Translations under genes and position numbers: made by a program
Shown: piece after piece, positions 54,348 through 62,932 of the stretch
Layout of the letters: every line of letters begins with the position of its first letter
Numbering within the stretch: position 1 is the stretch's first letter
Assembly: GCA_022824585.1 (NCBI GenBank)
Contig: JAJDZN010000255.1
Span: 35,166 to 99,165, forward strand
Source: Bryobacterales bacterium
GTDB taxonomy: Bacteria > Acidobacteriota > Terriglobia > Bryobacterales > UBA6623
DNA length: 64,000 bases
Direction: 5' to 3'
Notes under the pieces: model-generated
What the model was told of the DNA's origin: nothing
The model's input: the letters and a program-made list of their open reading frames with translations, nothing else
Databases searched by the model: none

Positions 54348-55373
54348 TCAGGGCTGTGCGACCATCGTCGAGTCGGGCGGCATTTCGACAGCGGTTGCCA
54401 TGAACTGCTTCGTCTCTTCGACTTTGTGCGTGTCGGGAGTGGTGCCCTCGGGCGCTTGCAGCGTCCACTGCGCAACCAGCGTGAGGGTGCGGGACTCTAC
54501 TAGCGCGCCGCTAGTTTGAACGACCACCGTCTCGGAACCGGACACGCTCGCGCTCGCGTAGGTCTCCGGGAGCATCGACGCAAGCATGCCCTGGGCTTCC
54601 AAGATGGTTGCCTCTTCCAAGTCGTCAACCTGCATCGCGAGGGCGGCGGCATCGGAGTTGAACTTGCGCTCGAGCGTGACCGTGCCTTCCTCGGAATCGC
54701 TCGTGATATTAGTAACGGCAAACAAGACCACGGAACCCTCGGATGGCAAAGCGTGGCTCGCTGCCGAGACCTCGTTGACGACCGGGGTAACGCTGCCTTC
54801 CGTGAAGGGACCGTGAACCTCTTCGTAGCTCGCCCGATCCTGGTGCCGGAGCGTGTCGTGGCTGACCAGCTTGAGCAGAGTTGCCGCCAGCTTGTCAGGC
54901 AGCTTCGCAGTCATTGCATCGCGAATGCCGTCGTATCCGGCGATCTCAAGCAAGTCGCCCTGATCGTCCAAGTGGTAGGTCAGTTCCAATCCGCTAAGCA
55001 CCGCATGCAGCGGGCTCGCCACGACAGCGCCGTTGCGAGTGAGGCTTTGGGATTCGATCGTCACCTTGTTGGAGAACGCCGTGGAATCCGGAATCACGTC
55101 GACGGTCAAGCCCGGAGTGGTAATCACCGTGTCCGGATCCGCAACCACGACAGCCGCGACCGTGACGACACTCTCGCGCTCTCGCACGTCGGTGACGATG
55201 ACGGGATCGTCTCCTGGTGGCGTTGTGACGCGCGTCACAGTCTCCACGACGTTGAAGACTGCGCCATCTTCTGGGGCGTACTGCAGCTCGACCGACTGGG
55301 CCTGCACTGTCAGCAGTGCCACGGCCCACAGGCATGGGAGGGAGAGCCATCGTTCGAAGGATCTTCGGTTCAT
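54348..55373 (-). CDS. Secreted protein of unknown function, beta-rich
   Basis: 341 aa from the ATG at 55373 with AGGTGG upstream. A signal peptide (LSLPCLWAVALLTVQAQ) is followed by a wholly soluble sequence rich in Thr and Val strands. It resembles the general layout of DUF6263-like proteins (a conserved YHLDDQGDLLEIAGYD stretch in the middle), but I cannot assign the family with confidence. The larger TIGR03437-type gene ends 64 bases upstream on the same strand, so the two may be cotranscribed and work together at the cell surface. Confidence 0.7.
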   Translation of the reverse strand: MNRRSFERWLSLPCLWAVALLTVQAQSVELQYAPEDGAVFNVVETVTRVTTPPGDDPVIVTDVRERESVVTVAAVVVADPDTVITTPGLTVDVIPDSTAFSNKVTIESQSLTRNGAVVASPLHAVLSGLELTYHLDDQGDLLEIAGYDGIRDAMTAKLPDKLAATLLKLVSHDTLRHQDRASYEEVHGPFTEGSVTPVVNEVSAASHALPSEGSVVLFAVTNITSDSEEGTVTLERKFNSDAAALAMQVDDLEEATILEAQGMLASMLPETYASASVSGSETVVVQTSGALVESRTLTLVAQWTLQAPEGTTPDTHKVEETKQFMATAVEMPPDSTMVAQP

Positions 55374-55436
55374 GAGTCGGTCCACCTTTTCTTGCTCAAG
55401 ATCTCGCATCGAAGTCACCTCTGTGCCGCCACGCGC

Positions 55437-57158
55437 TCAATCACCGAACTTGGTGATCTTCCACGTGCCGTCGTCCTGCTTGTCCGCTATAAGGAGGTTG
55501 AGACCGAGGGGGTTCAGCGTTTCTGCACCGCAGAACGGCGGAAGACCCTCGACCGTGACGCACGCCTGGGTCTCTTCCACTTCAAACACACCCGTGTATT
55601 GAGTCCCGAATACGTTCACTTCCCCGCTGCATGACTCGCCGACGCTCAACACAAGGTCCGCGGCACAGGCCACGCCATCTTCGGTCACGGCAGGCACGCC
55701 GATATTGATCATCGGTCCAAGCGGTGAAGACTGCATGTCCACCATCAGAGAGACCGCGAAATCACCGGCAGGCATCGCATCGGGAATCCTTGCACTCAAC
55801 TGGTACAGGCCGACAACATCCGGCGTCGCTCCGGCAAAGACAATGTGGTCGTCCGGAACCATTGTTTCGCCCAGCATCAGCTGAACCGACTCGGCGGCCA
55901 GCACATGGGACAGAGCCGGGATCTCCCCCGAGGCCAGGGCGGGATCGGTAGACCCGAATCCTGTTCCGAAGAACGTGACGACATCGCCCGGAACGGCGGG
56001 AGACATCGCGGGGCCGGACGCATCCGCTGGCGCGTCGCCCTCAGCCGGGGTCGACATCTCCATCGCTGACATGTCAGTGGCGGCCGGAGTCTCTGGCTCG
56101 CTGGCGACCAGCGAGAAATCCTCGTGCACGGCAGCCGCGCCCGCCATGCTCTCCGATACCTGCAACAGCACCGGCTGGACGCTGGCGATCTCGAACATGG
56201 CTGTATTGCTGCGGACTTCCTGCGGGTCGTCCGGGGCAGGATCGCAATTGCCAATCACCTGCACGGACGCGGGTCCTAGGGCCGTCTCGGCGGGAATCTG
56301 GACGAACACGCTCGTGGCATCCGCATACAGCACGGGGGCTCGCACTTGGTTGACCTCGACACAGACCCCGCCAGTATTGGTGGCGAGTCCGCCATCCGTA
56401 CCGACGGAACCTTGGGTCCCCTCGCCCATCTCGGCGAATCCGGTTCCGCTGATCACCGCGATCCCACCCGGCGCGCCGGTTGTCAACGGAGTCTCCGAAT
56501 CCCCGAGCGACGTCACTCCGCCATCGGAAATCACGGGTGCCGCAGGTGCCGCGGCTTGCGGCTGCACCACCGCCTGTAGCGTATAGATATTGTCGTTCAT
56601 GACCCCGCTACCGTCCGCACCATTAACCGCCACGGCAATCGTCACCGGCCCCACGTCCTCGGCGGGCGCTGTCCAATCGATCGCGAAAGTCGCGGAACTG
56701 CCGTTGCGGGGCCTCTGGTGCGTCACCCATTGGACTTGGCTGCCCGCCGGTCCGCATGCCGCGGATCCCGTCTTGATACCGCTTCCATCGTCCGAAGACG
56801 CGGCAGCCAGCGATCCCGGCTGTCCACAGCCATCGCCGGACCGCGCCGTCAGCTGAAAACCGACGCGAAACTTGGTCGTGTCCTCGAAGGATACGATCAG
56901 CGGGATCAGTTCGCCGGGCGTGTAGGTCAAGGCGGCCGCGTCTGGTTCGCTCGACGCAGCGGTGCCGCCCACTGTAAGGGTCAGGGTCCCCGGCCCGGAG
57001 TTTGCATCCGAGCCAACGTGGCAAAACGTGCACGACCGTTCGCCGGGAAAGTCTCCGCCGCTGGTTAGGTTAGGCCCACCGCCTGAACGGGCGGCGACCT
57101 GTGGCACGCAGACTGCTGCCAGCACGAATGCCAGACTAACGACCCCTAGCTTTCCCAT
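55437..57158 (-). CDS. Secreted protein with CxxCH reeler-type domain and two TIGR03437-like domains
   Basis: 573 aa from the ATG at 57158 (GAGG upstream; an in-frame GTG at 57167 is possible). Signal peptide, then GERSCTFCHVG (CxxCH) opening a Reelin/choice-anchor-type beta domain (about 25-200). Two domains follow: GGIAVISGTGFAEMG with VFVQIPAE (about 230-310), and GDVVTFFGTGFGSTDPALASGEIP with YQLSARIPDAMP (about 390-490), which match the TIGR03437 Solibacter C-terminal domain. Such proteins are a hallmark of Acidobacteriota. The CxxCH could be a heme site or a structural site. Surface adhesin or receptor is the usual guess. Confidence 0.85.
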   Translation of the reverse strand: MGKLGVVSLAFVLAAVCVPQVAARSGGGPNLTSGGDFPGERSCTFCHVGSDANSGPGTLTLTVGGTAASSEPDAAALTYTPGELIPLIVSFEDTTKFRVGFQLTARSGDGCGQPGSLAAASSDDGSGIKTGSAACGPAGSQVQWVTHQRPRNGSSATFAIDWTAPAEDVGPVTIAVAVNGADGSGVMNDNIYTLQAVVQPQAAAPAAPVISDGGVTSLGDSETPLTTGAPGGIAVISGTGFAEMGEGTQGSVGTDGGLATNTGGVCVEVNQVRAPVLYADATSVFVQIPAETALGPASVQVIGNCDPAPDDPQEVRSNTAMFEIASVQPVLLQVSESMAGAAAVHEDFSLVASEPETPAATDMSAMEMSTPAEGDAPADASGPAMSPAVPGDVVTFFGTGFGSTDPALASGEIPALSHVLAAESVQLMLGETMVPDDHIVFAGATPDVVGLYQLSARIPDAMPAGDFAVSLMVDMQSSPLGPMINIGVPAVTEDGVACAADLVLSVGESCSGEVNVFGTQYTGVFEVEETQACVTVEGLPPFCGAETLNPLGLNLLIADKQDDGTWKITKFGD

Positions 57159-57226
57159 GTCAATCACCTCGCTTCCCTAATGTAGCCCATCAAGAGTGTG
57201 CCGGCAAGTCAGCCAGCAACGGCATC

Positions 57227-58861
57227 TTATGTTACAGCACGTTGCTGCTGCACGAATGCGGCAGCTTCGCGATATCGCACATATAGTGGCTCGTAGAGCT
57301 TGGTTCGCTGCCGGTCCGGCGCGATCAGGGTGCCGCCGCGACCGTTGACATCCTTCCGCACGCCCCCGATCGTGCGCACTGCCGAGCGCACTGAACTGAA
57401 GCCGCCAGCACGCTTGCCCGCAGCCACCGCGCCCAAGATCGCGGCACCGAGTGCCGGCCCCTGCTGGGACGGATGGATGAGGATGTTCTCGCCGAGCACA
57501 TCTGCCGCAACCTGCACGAATAGCGGATTGCGATGGGGCAAGCCTCCGGTTGCGATGAACTTCTTCACCGGCACGCCGCGCTCCCTGAGCAAGTCGACGA
57601 TCCACCGCAGGCCGAGCGCGCTGGACTCGAGCAGCGCCCGATACAAATGATGCGGCTCATGTCGCAAGGTTAGACCGAGGAACCCCCCGCGAAGGTTTCC
57701 ATCCATCAGGGGAGTCCGGCAGCCGTTGAACCAGTCCACGCACAACACCCCGTCCGCGCCGGGCGGAACCGTGCGGGCCCTTCTCGCCAATTGCGCAAAC
57801 GTTTTCTGGCCGGTCAGCCGCCGCAGCCAGTCGAAAGCGTCGCCCACCGCCGCTTGGCCCGCTTCGTAACCGTACATCCCTGGCAAGATGCCGTCCTTGA
57901 CGATACCTGCCACCCCGGGCACGCGGTGGTACTCCACCGCGTTGAGCATGTGGCACGAACTGGTCCCGCAGACCATGACCAAGGTGCCGGGATCTGCCGC
58001 GCCCACGCCGGGCACGCCGGCATGCGCGTCGATGATTGCCGTGCTGACCGGAATGCCTTCCGGGAACCCCAGCTTCTTCGCCATGGCCTGAGACAGCCTT
58101 CCGGCGACTTGGCCCGGGGCCTTCATCCGGCCCGGCATCTTGCTGCGCACGACGTCAACAAGTTCTGGGTGGACCGCCCGCAGGAATGGCTTGGAGGGGA
58201 ATCCGTCCCGCGATGTCCACATGCCCTTGTACCCTGCCTGGCATGTCGAGCGCGCCATCTCGTCCGCTTGGCACCCGATCAGCTGCCACACGACCCAGTC
58301 GCCCGCTTCGACCCACACCTCGGCGGCCCGGTAGACTTCCGGCGCTTCGTCCAGAGTCTCGAGCATCTTGGGGAAGAACCATTCGAGGCCGATCGTCCCG
58401 CCGCACTGCTCCAAGAACTGCTCCTTGCGCTGGCTCGCGATCTGGTCGATGCGCTCGGTCTGGGCCTTAGCGGCGTGGTGCTTCCAGAGCTTCGGCCAAG
58501 CCAGTGGATTCGCCTTGTGCTCGGACGCCATGCACAGCGGCGTGCCGTCCGCCAGCGTTGGCAGCATCGTGCAGCTGGTGAAATCGACACCGATCCCGAT
58601 TATGCGGGCCGATGCGTTGCCTACGCGTCGCCAGGCGCTCCGCGTCGCCTTGGCGGCCGAGTCCAGCCAGTCGCCGGGGTGCTGCAGCGCATAGTCCGGC
58701 GGAAGCGAGACGTTCGTCCCGGGCAGCTTGGCCGTGATCTGCCCGTGTTTGTACTTGGAAGACGACCAGCCGTGCTCATGCCCATCCAAGTCCACGAACA
58801 GCGCCCGCACTGACTCGGTGCCGAAGTCCAGTCCCAGTACTAAAGCGTGCTTGTCTGGCAA
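57227..58861 (-). CDS. araB: Ribulokinase
   Basis: 544 aa, FGGY-family sugar kinase. It phosphorylates L-ribulose (and often D-ribulose) in the cytosol. Two actin-like domains: GLDFGTESVRALFVD (ATP/phosphate 1), then the AraB-specific VDFTSCTMLPTLADGTPLC and WPKLWKHHAA, CGTSSCHM, VDWFNGCRTPLMD and ATGGLPHRNPLFVQ. Length and internal motifs are those of AraB rather than xylulokinase. No araA or araD gene is in the window, so it may serve a pathway encoded elsewhere. The upstream gap is AT-rich for this genome. Confidence 0.93.
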   Translation of the reverse strand: MPDKHALVLGLDFGTESVRALFVDLDGHEHGWSSSKYKHGQITAKLPGTNVSLPPDYALQHPGDWLDSAAKATRSAWRRVGNASARIIGIGVDFTSCTMLPTLADGTPLCMASEHKANPLAWPKLWKHHAAKAQTERIDQIASQRKEQFLEQCGGTIGLEWFFPKMLETLDEAPEVYRAAEVWVEAGDWVVWQLIGCQADEMARSTCQAGYKGMWTSRDGFPSKPFLRAVHPELVDVVRSKMPGRMKAPGQVAGRLSQAMAKKLGFPEGIPVSTAIIDAHAGVPGVGAADPGTLVMVCGTSSCHMLNAVEYHRVPGVAGIVKDGILPGMYGYEAGQAAVGDAFDWLRRLTGQKTFAQLARRARTVPPGADGVLCVDWFNGCRTPLMDGNLRGGFLGLTLRHEPHHLYRALLESSALGLRWIVDLLRERGVPVKKFIATGGLPHRNPLFVQVAADVLGENILIHPSQQGPALGAAILGAVAAGKRAGGFSSVRSAVRTIGGVRKDVNGRGGTLIAPDRQRTKLYEPLYVRYREAAAFVQQQRAVT

Positions 58862-59057
58862 TTTCTTCTATCTCCAGAAATTGGTGCAAGCCCCCATCGT
58901 AACGTGATTGCAAGTTTTTTTCACTGTTTGCCGGACTTCCAAACTCAGCTGAGGACGCCCGGGGACAGTCGAGCAAGAGCCGCTAGTCCAGGCCTACGGA
59001 ACACCGGCGCCCGTACTCTCTGAAGCCGCGGGCAGGCTCAAGCAGCAACAGGGCAGC

Positions 59058-59076
59058 GGCCGGTTCCGAACCGGCC
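59058..59076. promoter_or_regulatory. Palindrome GGCCGGTT-CCG-AACCGGCC, candidate operator
   Basis: Perfect 8-base arms with a 3-base spacer. It ends 6 bases before the -10-like TATACT of the TPR-permease operon, where a bound regulator would cover the -35 region. It lies in the gap shared with divergent araB (start at 58861), so it could serve either gene. A terminator is unlikely because no gene is read into it. Confidence 0.45.
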
Positions 59077-59082
59077 CACGGC

Positions 59083-59088
59083 TATACT
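59083..59088 (+). promoter_or_regulatory. -10-like hexamer (TATACT) of the TPR-permease operon
   Basis: TATACT, one base off the consensus, ends 7 bases before the GTG at 59096, with no ribosome binding site. A leaderless transcript is likely. Confidence 0.45.
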
Positions 59089-59095
59089 GTGAGCG

Positions 59096-59572
59096 GTGAG
59101 GCGGCTCGGGATAACATCGCTGCTGCCACTGGCGGTCGGGCTGGCCAGCGGCGAGCCCGGAGAAGAGCCCGCATTCGCGGAGCGCCCGCCGGAGCACTCG
59201 GAACTGGTCGACGAGGACGAGGACTTTGCCCGTCCAAAGCAGGCCTATGCGTTCAACCCCGTCCAAGCCACCAAGGAACTCAAGGTCGGCAATTACTACT
59301 TCAAGAAGGGCAGTTATGCCGCGGCTGCATCGCGCTACCTAGAAGCCACCCGCTGGGACGACAACTTCGCCGATGCGTTCTGGCGCCTTGCGATAACCCA
59401 CGAGCGGCTCAAGAATCCACGCGAGGCGATCGATGCCTACACGCGCTATCTGGCGCTCGATCCAACCGGCAAGAAGTCCCGCGAGGCGCAGCGCCGAGTT
59501 GAGAGGATGGAGCAGTCACTTGGCACCCTGCCCCTAGCGGCAGGCGGCGATCAGCCCGGCGACGCCAAGTAG
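59096..59572 (+). CDS. Small secreted TPR protein, BamD/YfiO-like region
   Basis: 158 aa, GTG start. A weak signal-like N-terminus (LGITSLLPLAVGLASG) and an acidic stretch (residues 20-45; EHSELVDEDEDF) precede two TPR-like helical pairs (ELKVGNYYFKKGSYAAAASRYLEATRWD, FWRLAITHERLKNPREAIDAYTRYLALDP). TPRs mediate protein-protein contact. It lies 32 bases upstream of a big FtsX-type permease and is surely cotranscribed, so it may be an accessory of the transporter. Secretion is uncertain. Confidence 0.8.
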   Translation: MRRLGITSLLPLAVGLASGEPGEEPAFAERPPEHSELVDEDEDFARPKQAYAFNPVQATKELKVGNYYFKKGSYAAAASRYLEATRWDDNFADAFWRLAITHERLKNPREAIDAYTRYLALDPTGKKSREAQRRVERMEQSLGTLPLAAGGDQPGDAK

Positions 59573-59604
59573 CGATTGCGGGCATCTAGTTTTCGAGCAA
59601 CCGC

Positions 59605-62600
59605 ATGACTCGCCGTCGCCTGCTGGCTCGCAGCTTGCTGCACTTCCGCGCGGTACATGCCGCTGTCGCACTGGGCGTGGGCGTCGGCACAGCCGTTTTG
59701 GCCGGGGCGCTGATCGTCGGCTCGTCGGTTCGGGAAAGCCTGCGAGGCCTGACCTTGGACCGCTTGGGCGCGATGGATTTTGCGGCCGTCGGCGAGCGGT
59801 ATTTTCGCGAGGCCGCGACGGAGGCGTTCTCCGACACCGCGCGAGCGGCTTCGGCTGTGCTCGTCCGCGGCAGCGCAGAGCACGCCGAATCTAGCGCCCG
59901 GGCATCGAAGGTTAGGATTCACGGTGTCGACGCGGACTTCTGGGCCTTCTACGAAATCGACGCGCCGGAAATCGGCAATCGCGAGATCGTGCTCAACCGC
60001 AGGCTCGCCGCAGAGCTGGGCGCTGTCGAGAGCGACGACTTGCTCCTCCGTTTCCAGACAGATGCGCTGATTCCAGCGGAATCTGTCATGGGCCGGAAGG
60101 CTGACAACGTGCGCCTGTTGCGGCTGAAGGTAGTGTCGATTCTGGACAACACCGGTCCCGGCCGCTTCGGCCTGTCCCCGCAACAGCAATTGCCATACAA
60201 CGCATTCGTCAGCAAGCCCGTGCTGCAGCGCGCCTTGGAGCAGTCCGGAAGGGCCAACGCGCTGTTCGTCGCGGGCGGCACGCTGGAAGGGGCGCAGGCC
60301 GTTTGGCAGGAGAGCTTCGCGCCACAAGACGCCCGACTTGTCATTAGGACCCTGCCCGGGGGGCGAGGAGCCCTCGTTGAGTCGGAACGGGTGGTGCTTG
60401 GCGCGGCGGCCGCCACCGCCGTCGCGGAAGCCGCGCAAGCCGGCGGGTGGCACTCGAGGGAAGTCCTCACGTATCTCGCCAACACCCTAGAGACAGGCGG
60501 CGGGAGCGTCCCGTATTCCACCGTGACGGCGTTGGAGTCCTACCCCGGCACACTGCTCCTTGCCAACGGCGCGAAGGCACCAGAGCTGGGCGACGGCGAA
60601 ATCTTGCTCAACCAATGGGCGGCGGACGACTTGCAAGCCCGTCCGGGCGACGCGGTCAACCTGACCTACTTCGTGGTGGGTCCGGGCAGCGAGCTGCAAA
60701 CGGCCTCGCACACCTTCAGCCTTGCTGGGGTGGTTCGCATGCAAGGAGCCGCGCTGGACCGCGACTACGCCCCGACTTACAAGGGCATGTCGGACAGGAC
60801 GCGGATCTCTGATTGGGATCCGCCGTTTCCGATGGACTTGCGGCTGATCCGCCCGCGGGACGAGCAGTATTGGGACCGCTACCGGGCGGCGCCCAAAGCC
60901 TTCGTGAGCCTAGGGACCGCCAAGCAGTTGTGGACCAGCCGCTTCGGACAGCTGACATCCCTTCGCCTCGAATCCGGAGGGGAAGCCGCCCCCGGCGACG
61001 AGCTCGCGCGTTTCAGGACAGAACTGCGCCAACGTCTCCACCCGGCCGATTTCGGCCTTGCCCTGCAACCGGTCAAGCAAGTCGGGCTGGATGCGTCGGC
61101 AGGCGCTACCGACTTTTCAGGGCTGTTCATCGGCTTCAGCATGTTCCTCATCGCGGCGGCCGCAATACTGGTCTTCCTCCTATTTCGCCTCGGCGTCGAA
61201 CTGCGCACCCGGGAAATCGGCACGCTGCTCGCCACCGGCCACACTCTGGGCTTCGTGCGCGTGCTGCTCTTGTGCGAGGGTGCGGCCCTGGCGGCCGCTG
61301 GCTGCCTGATCGGGATCCCCGGTGCGATTGCTTATGCCGGCCTGATGCTCTATGGCCTGAGCACGTGGTGGAGCGGTGCCGTGGGCGGCTCGTTCCTAGA
61401 ACTGCACGTTAGCGCTGCAGATCCGCTGATCGGCGCGGCCTCGGCATTCGCGCTGATGCTGGGCTCGATCGGACTCTCCTTGCGGCGTCTGGCGGACCTC
61501 AGCCCCCATGCCCTGCTCGCGGGGCGGACCGAGCCCGCCATGAGCGAGACCGCGGCCGAGCGCAAGTCGCGCCGCTTGCGACTCGCCGCGGCGGCACTGG
61601 CAGTCGCGGCTCTCGGATTGCTGGCGATCTCGCTGGGAGCCGATTCAACGTCACGCCTGGCAGCGTTCTTCGGCGCCGGCAGTCTGGCCTTGGCAGCGGC
61701 GCTCGTGCTGCTGCGGTCGGTACTGCTGCGGCCACAGCGCGGCGCCTTGAACGTCTTCTCGCTTCCAGCGCTGGGATTTCGCAACGGCAGTCGCAACCCC
61801 ACTCGCAGCGTCCTGTCGGCCACCTTGGTGGCGTGCGCCTCGTTCATGATCGTGACGGTCGCGATGAATCGCCACGACGTAAGCGCGCAGGAACCGGACA
61901 TCCACTCCGGCGACGGGGGCTTCCGCTTCCTGGCCGAGGCGGACGTCCCGCTGTTCAAGGCGCGGATTGACGAGGTTGCTGCGGCCAGCGCAGGCTCGAC
62001 GCGGCTCGTGCCCTTGCGGGTGCGGGCCGGCGAAGACGCGAGTTGCCTGAACCTCTACCAGCCCTCGCAACCCACCGTCGCCGGAGTGTCCGCAGCGCTC
62101 ATCGAGCGCGGAGGCTTCGCCTTCCAGGCCAGCTTGGCCGAAACCGAGGCGGAGCGCGAGAACCCCTGGCTGCTGCTCGAGAAGGACTTCGATGGGGCTA
62201 TCCCGGTCTTCGGGGACGCCAATTCGGTTACTTGGATCCTGCACTTGGCCCTCGGCGACGAACTGCTGGTCGCGGACAGTTCCGGCCAAGACCGCCGCCT
62301 CGTGCTGGCCGGATTGCTCTCGCGCAGTATTTTCCAGTCGGAGCTATTGGTCGCGGAGGATCGCTTCCTCGACCTTTACTCCGACCACAGCGGCTACCAG
62401 GCCCTGCTCGTCGAGACTGACGAGGACGCTGCGGGCGGCGTGTTGGAGGAAGCCTTTGCCGACGAGGGCCTCGATGCCGTTAGGTCGTCTGACCGGCTGG
62501 CTGGGTTCCTAGTAGTCGAGAACACCTACCTGAGCACCTTCCAGAGCATCGGGGGCCTTGGATTGCTGCTGGGCACCCTCGGCCTGGCGGTAGTAATGGT

Positions 62601-62904
62601 CCGCAGCGTGCTCGAACGGCGCGGGGAATTAGCGCTGCTGGGCGCGATTGGATTTTCGCAAGCGGCCGTGGGGCGCCTGATCTTCTTGGAAAACTCCTTC
62701 CTGCTGGTGTTCGGTGTCGGCACGGGTACGATGGCGGCGCTGCTAGCCATCGCGCCGCATCTTGCGAGCGGCGCGGCCGACCCGCCCTGGCTGCCCTTGA
62801 CCGTGACCTTGGGAGCGATCGTCGCCCTCGGCCTAGCCGCCGGCGCGGTAGCCGCGAACATGGCGCTGCGCGCCCCGTTGCTGCCCAGCCTGCGACGAGA
62901 TTGA
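59605..62904 (+). CDS. Large FtsX-type ABC transporter permease
   Basis: 1099 aa. One N-terminal membrane segment (VGVGTAVLAGALIVGSS), a large extracytoplasmic region (about 35-500), then a first FtsX block of membrane helices (about 500-720), a second extracytoplasmic part and a final FtsX block (about 975-1090; LGTLGLAVVMVRSVLERRGELALLGAIGFSQ). The layout of two FtsX domains with large periplasmic regions is that of YbbP/MacB/LolCE-type exporters that work with a LolD-like ATPase. No ATPase is adjacent; the YbbA-like one at 48720-49442 is a candidate partner, 10 kb away. Substrate unknown, perhaps lipophilic. Confidence 0.88.
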   Translation: MTRRRLLARSLLHFRAVHAAVALGVGVGTAVLAGALIVGSSVRESLRGLTLDRLGAMDFAAVGERYFREAATEAFSDTARAASAVLVRGSAEHAESSARASKVRIHGVDADFWAFYEIDAPEIGNREIVLNRRLAAELGAVESDDLLLRFQTDALIPAESVMGRKADNVRLLRLKVVSILDNTGPGRFGLSPQQQLPYNAFVSKPVLQRALEQSGRANALFVAGGTLEGAQAVWQESFAPQDARLVIRTLPGGRGALVESERVVLGAAAATAVAEAAQAGGWHSREVLTYLANTLETGGGSVPYSTVTALESYPGTLLLANGAKAPELGDGEILLNQWAADDLQARPGDAVNLTYFVVGPGSELQTASHTFSLAGVVRMQGAALDRDYAPTYKGMSDRTRISDWDPPFPMDLRLIRPRDEQYWDRYRAAPKAFVSLGTAKQLWTSRFGQLTSLRLESGGEAAPGDELARFRTELRQRLHPADFGLALQPVKQVGLDASAGATDFSGLFIGFSMFLIAAAAILVFLLFRLGVELRTREIGTLLATGHTLGFVRVLLLCEGAALAAAGCLIGIPGAIAYAGLMLYGLSTWWSGAVGGSFLELHVSAADPLIGAASAFALMLGSIGLSLRRLADLSPHALLAGRTEPAMSETAAERKSRRLRLAAAALAVAALGLLAISLGADSTSRLAAFFGAGSLALAAALVLLRSVLLRPQRGALNVFSLPALGFRNGSRNPTRSVLSATLVACASFMIVTVAMNRHDVSAQEPDIHSGDGGFRFLAEADVPLFKARIDEVAAASAGSTRLVPLRVRAGEDASCLNLYQPSQPTVAGVSAALIERGGFAFQASLAETEAERENPWLLLEKDFDGAIPVFGDANSVTWILHLALGDELLVADSSGQDRRLVLAGLLSRSIFQSELLVAEDRFLDLYSDHSGYQALLVETDEDAAGGVLEEAFADEGLDAVRSSDRLAGFLVVENTYLSTFQSIGGLGLLLGTLGLAVVMVRSVLERRGELALLGAIGFSQAAVGRLIFLENSFLLVFGVGTGTMAALLAIAPHLASGAADPPWLPLTVTLGAIVALGLAAGAVAANMALRAPLLPSLRRD

Positions 62905-62932
62905 AGGCTGTGCGCGGCACCCTTGCCAGGCG

